Shown here piece after piece: positions 63,786-64,000 of a stretch of 64,000 bases of DNA. Position numbers and translations under genes: made by a program. The stretch is from Atrichornis clamosus (Eukaryota > Chordata > Aves > Passeriformes > Menuridae). The notes below the pieces were generated by a model. It worked only from the letters and a program-made list of their open reading frames with translations. It was not told the DNA's origin and did not search any database. The DNA lies in the NCBI GenBank assembly GCA_013400975.1, contig WBMZ01012047.1, positions 1 through 64,000 of the forward strand. Reading direction: 5' to 3'. Numbering within the stretch: the first letter of the stretch is position 1; the number at the start of each line of letters is the position of its first letter.

Positions 63786-64000
63786 TGTCTTGGGTTGAAA
63801 GACAGATGTCTGCCAAGGAAGGCGAGAACCTTCCCGGAATGGAAGAAATTACCCCTCCCTCCGAATTATTGTAACTTTGAAATTACGGGGCTTCTGAGCA
63901 GAAATGTGGGCAAAATGAATATCAGTTCTTTATTAGAATGTATCTATGTAGCACGACAGAACAAACAACAACAACAAAGCCCAAACCCAGTAAGAGACTT
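63786..64000 (-). mobile_element. Partial ERV LTR, running off the window end
   Basis: Starts TGTCTTGGGTTGAAAGACAG, i.e. on the minus strand the LTR ends CTTTCAACCCAAGACA, a terminus I associate with songbird endogenous retroviruses. The minus strand carries AATAAA at 63934-63929, positioned as a retroviral polyadenylation signal. CpG retention (AAGGCGAGAAC, TTCCCGGAAT, TCCGAATT, TACGGGG) suggests a relatively young copy. Because only the 3' end of this LTR lies in the window, a full provirus, and hence retroviral coding sequence, could lie just beyond base 64000. Confidence 0.75.

Noticed and set aside
1..64000. tRNA, rRNA, snRNA, CRISPR or prokaryotic operon signals
   Set aside because: None could be recognised by eye on either strand, and the vertebrate-type composition and repeats make CRISPR or operons irrelevant.

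Overview
The window looks like non-coding nuclear DNA from a bird, probably a songbird. The base composition is AT-rich and CpG-poor. The only sequences I can name with confidence are bird-type repeats: CR1 LINE 3' ends with the diagnostic octamer (ATTCTATG-like) terminus, and three solo or partial endogenous-retrovirus LTRs of types I associate with bird genomes. The species call is inference: CR1 points to sauropsids, and the LTR types point to birds and, less surely, to passerines.

Layout. 1-3588 is unique-looking AT-rich DNA with one 69-bp tandem duplication. A minus-strand CR1 fragment lies at 3589-4140. 4141-50391 is a long stretch with no recognisable gene. It holds simple repeats (a polypurine tract near 13.8 kb, AT repeats at 27.5 kb, a TGAGG pentamer array at 32.9 kb). 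It also holds a small CpG-rich island with an adjoining A-tract at 18.4-18.7 kb, two possible CR1 3' termini, and several blocks dense in homeodomain, POU, TALE or bHLH-like words that could be conserved enhancers. A long minus-strand CR1 (50392-51575) carries degraded reverse-transcriptase ORF remnants and appears to be interrupted by unrelated GC-rich sequence. A short CR1 tail lies at 52393-52480. From 56.4 kb to the window end there are three ERV LTRs, all on the minus strand.

I found no convincing protein-coding exon, tRNA, rRNA or other structured RNA gene. The longest open frame (161 codons at 29216-29701) is about what chance would give in 64 kb of DNA at this composition. The simplest reading is a gene desert or the inside of a very large intron. 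There is no operon or gene system to describe; the items worth checking are the candidate regulatory blocks, the palindromes and hairpins, the recurrent A-tract/CCCC junctions and the retroelement structures. I saw no clear new biological system.
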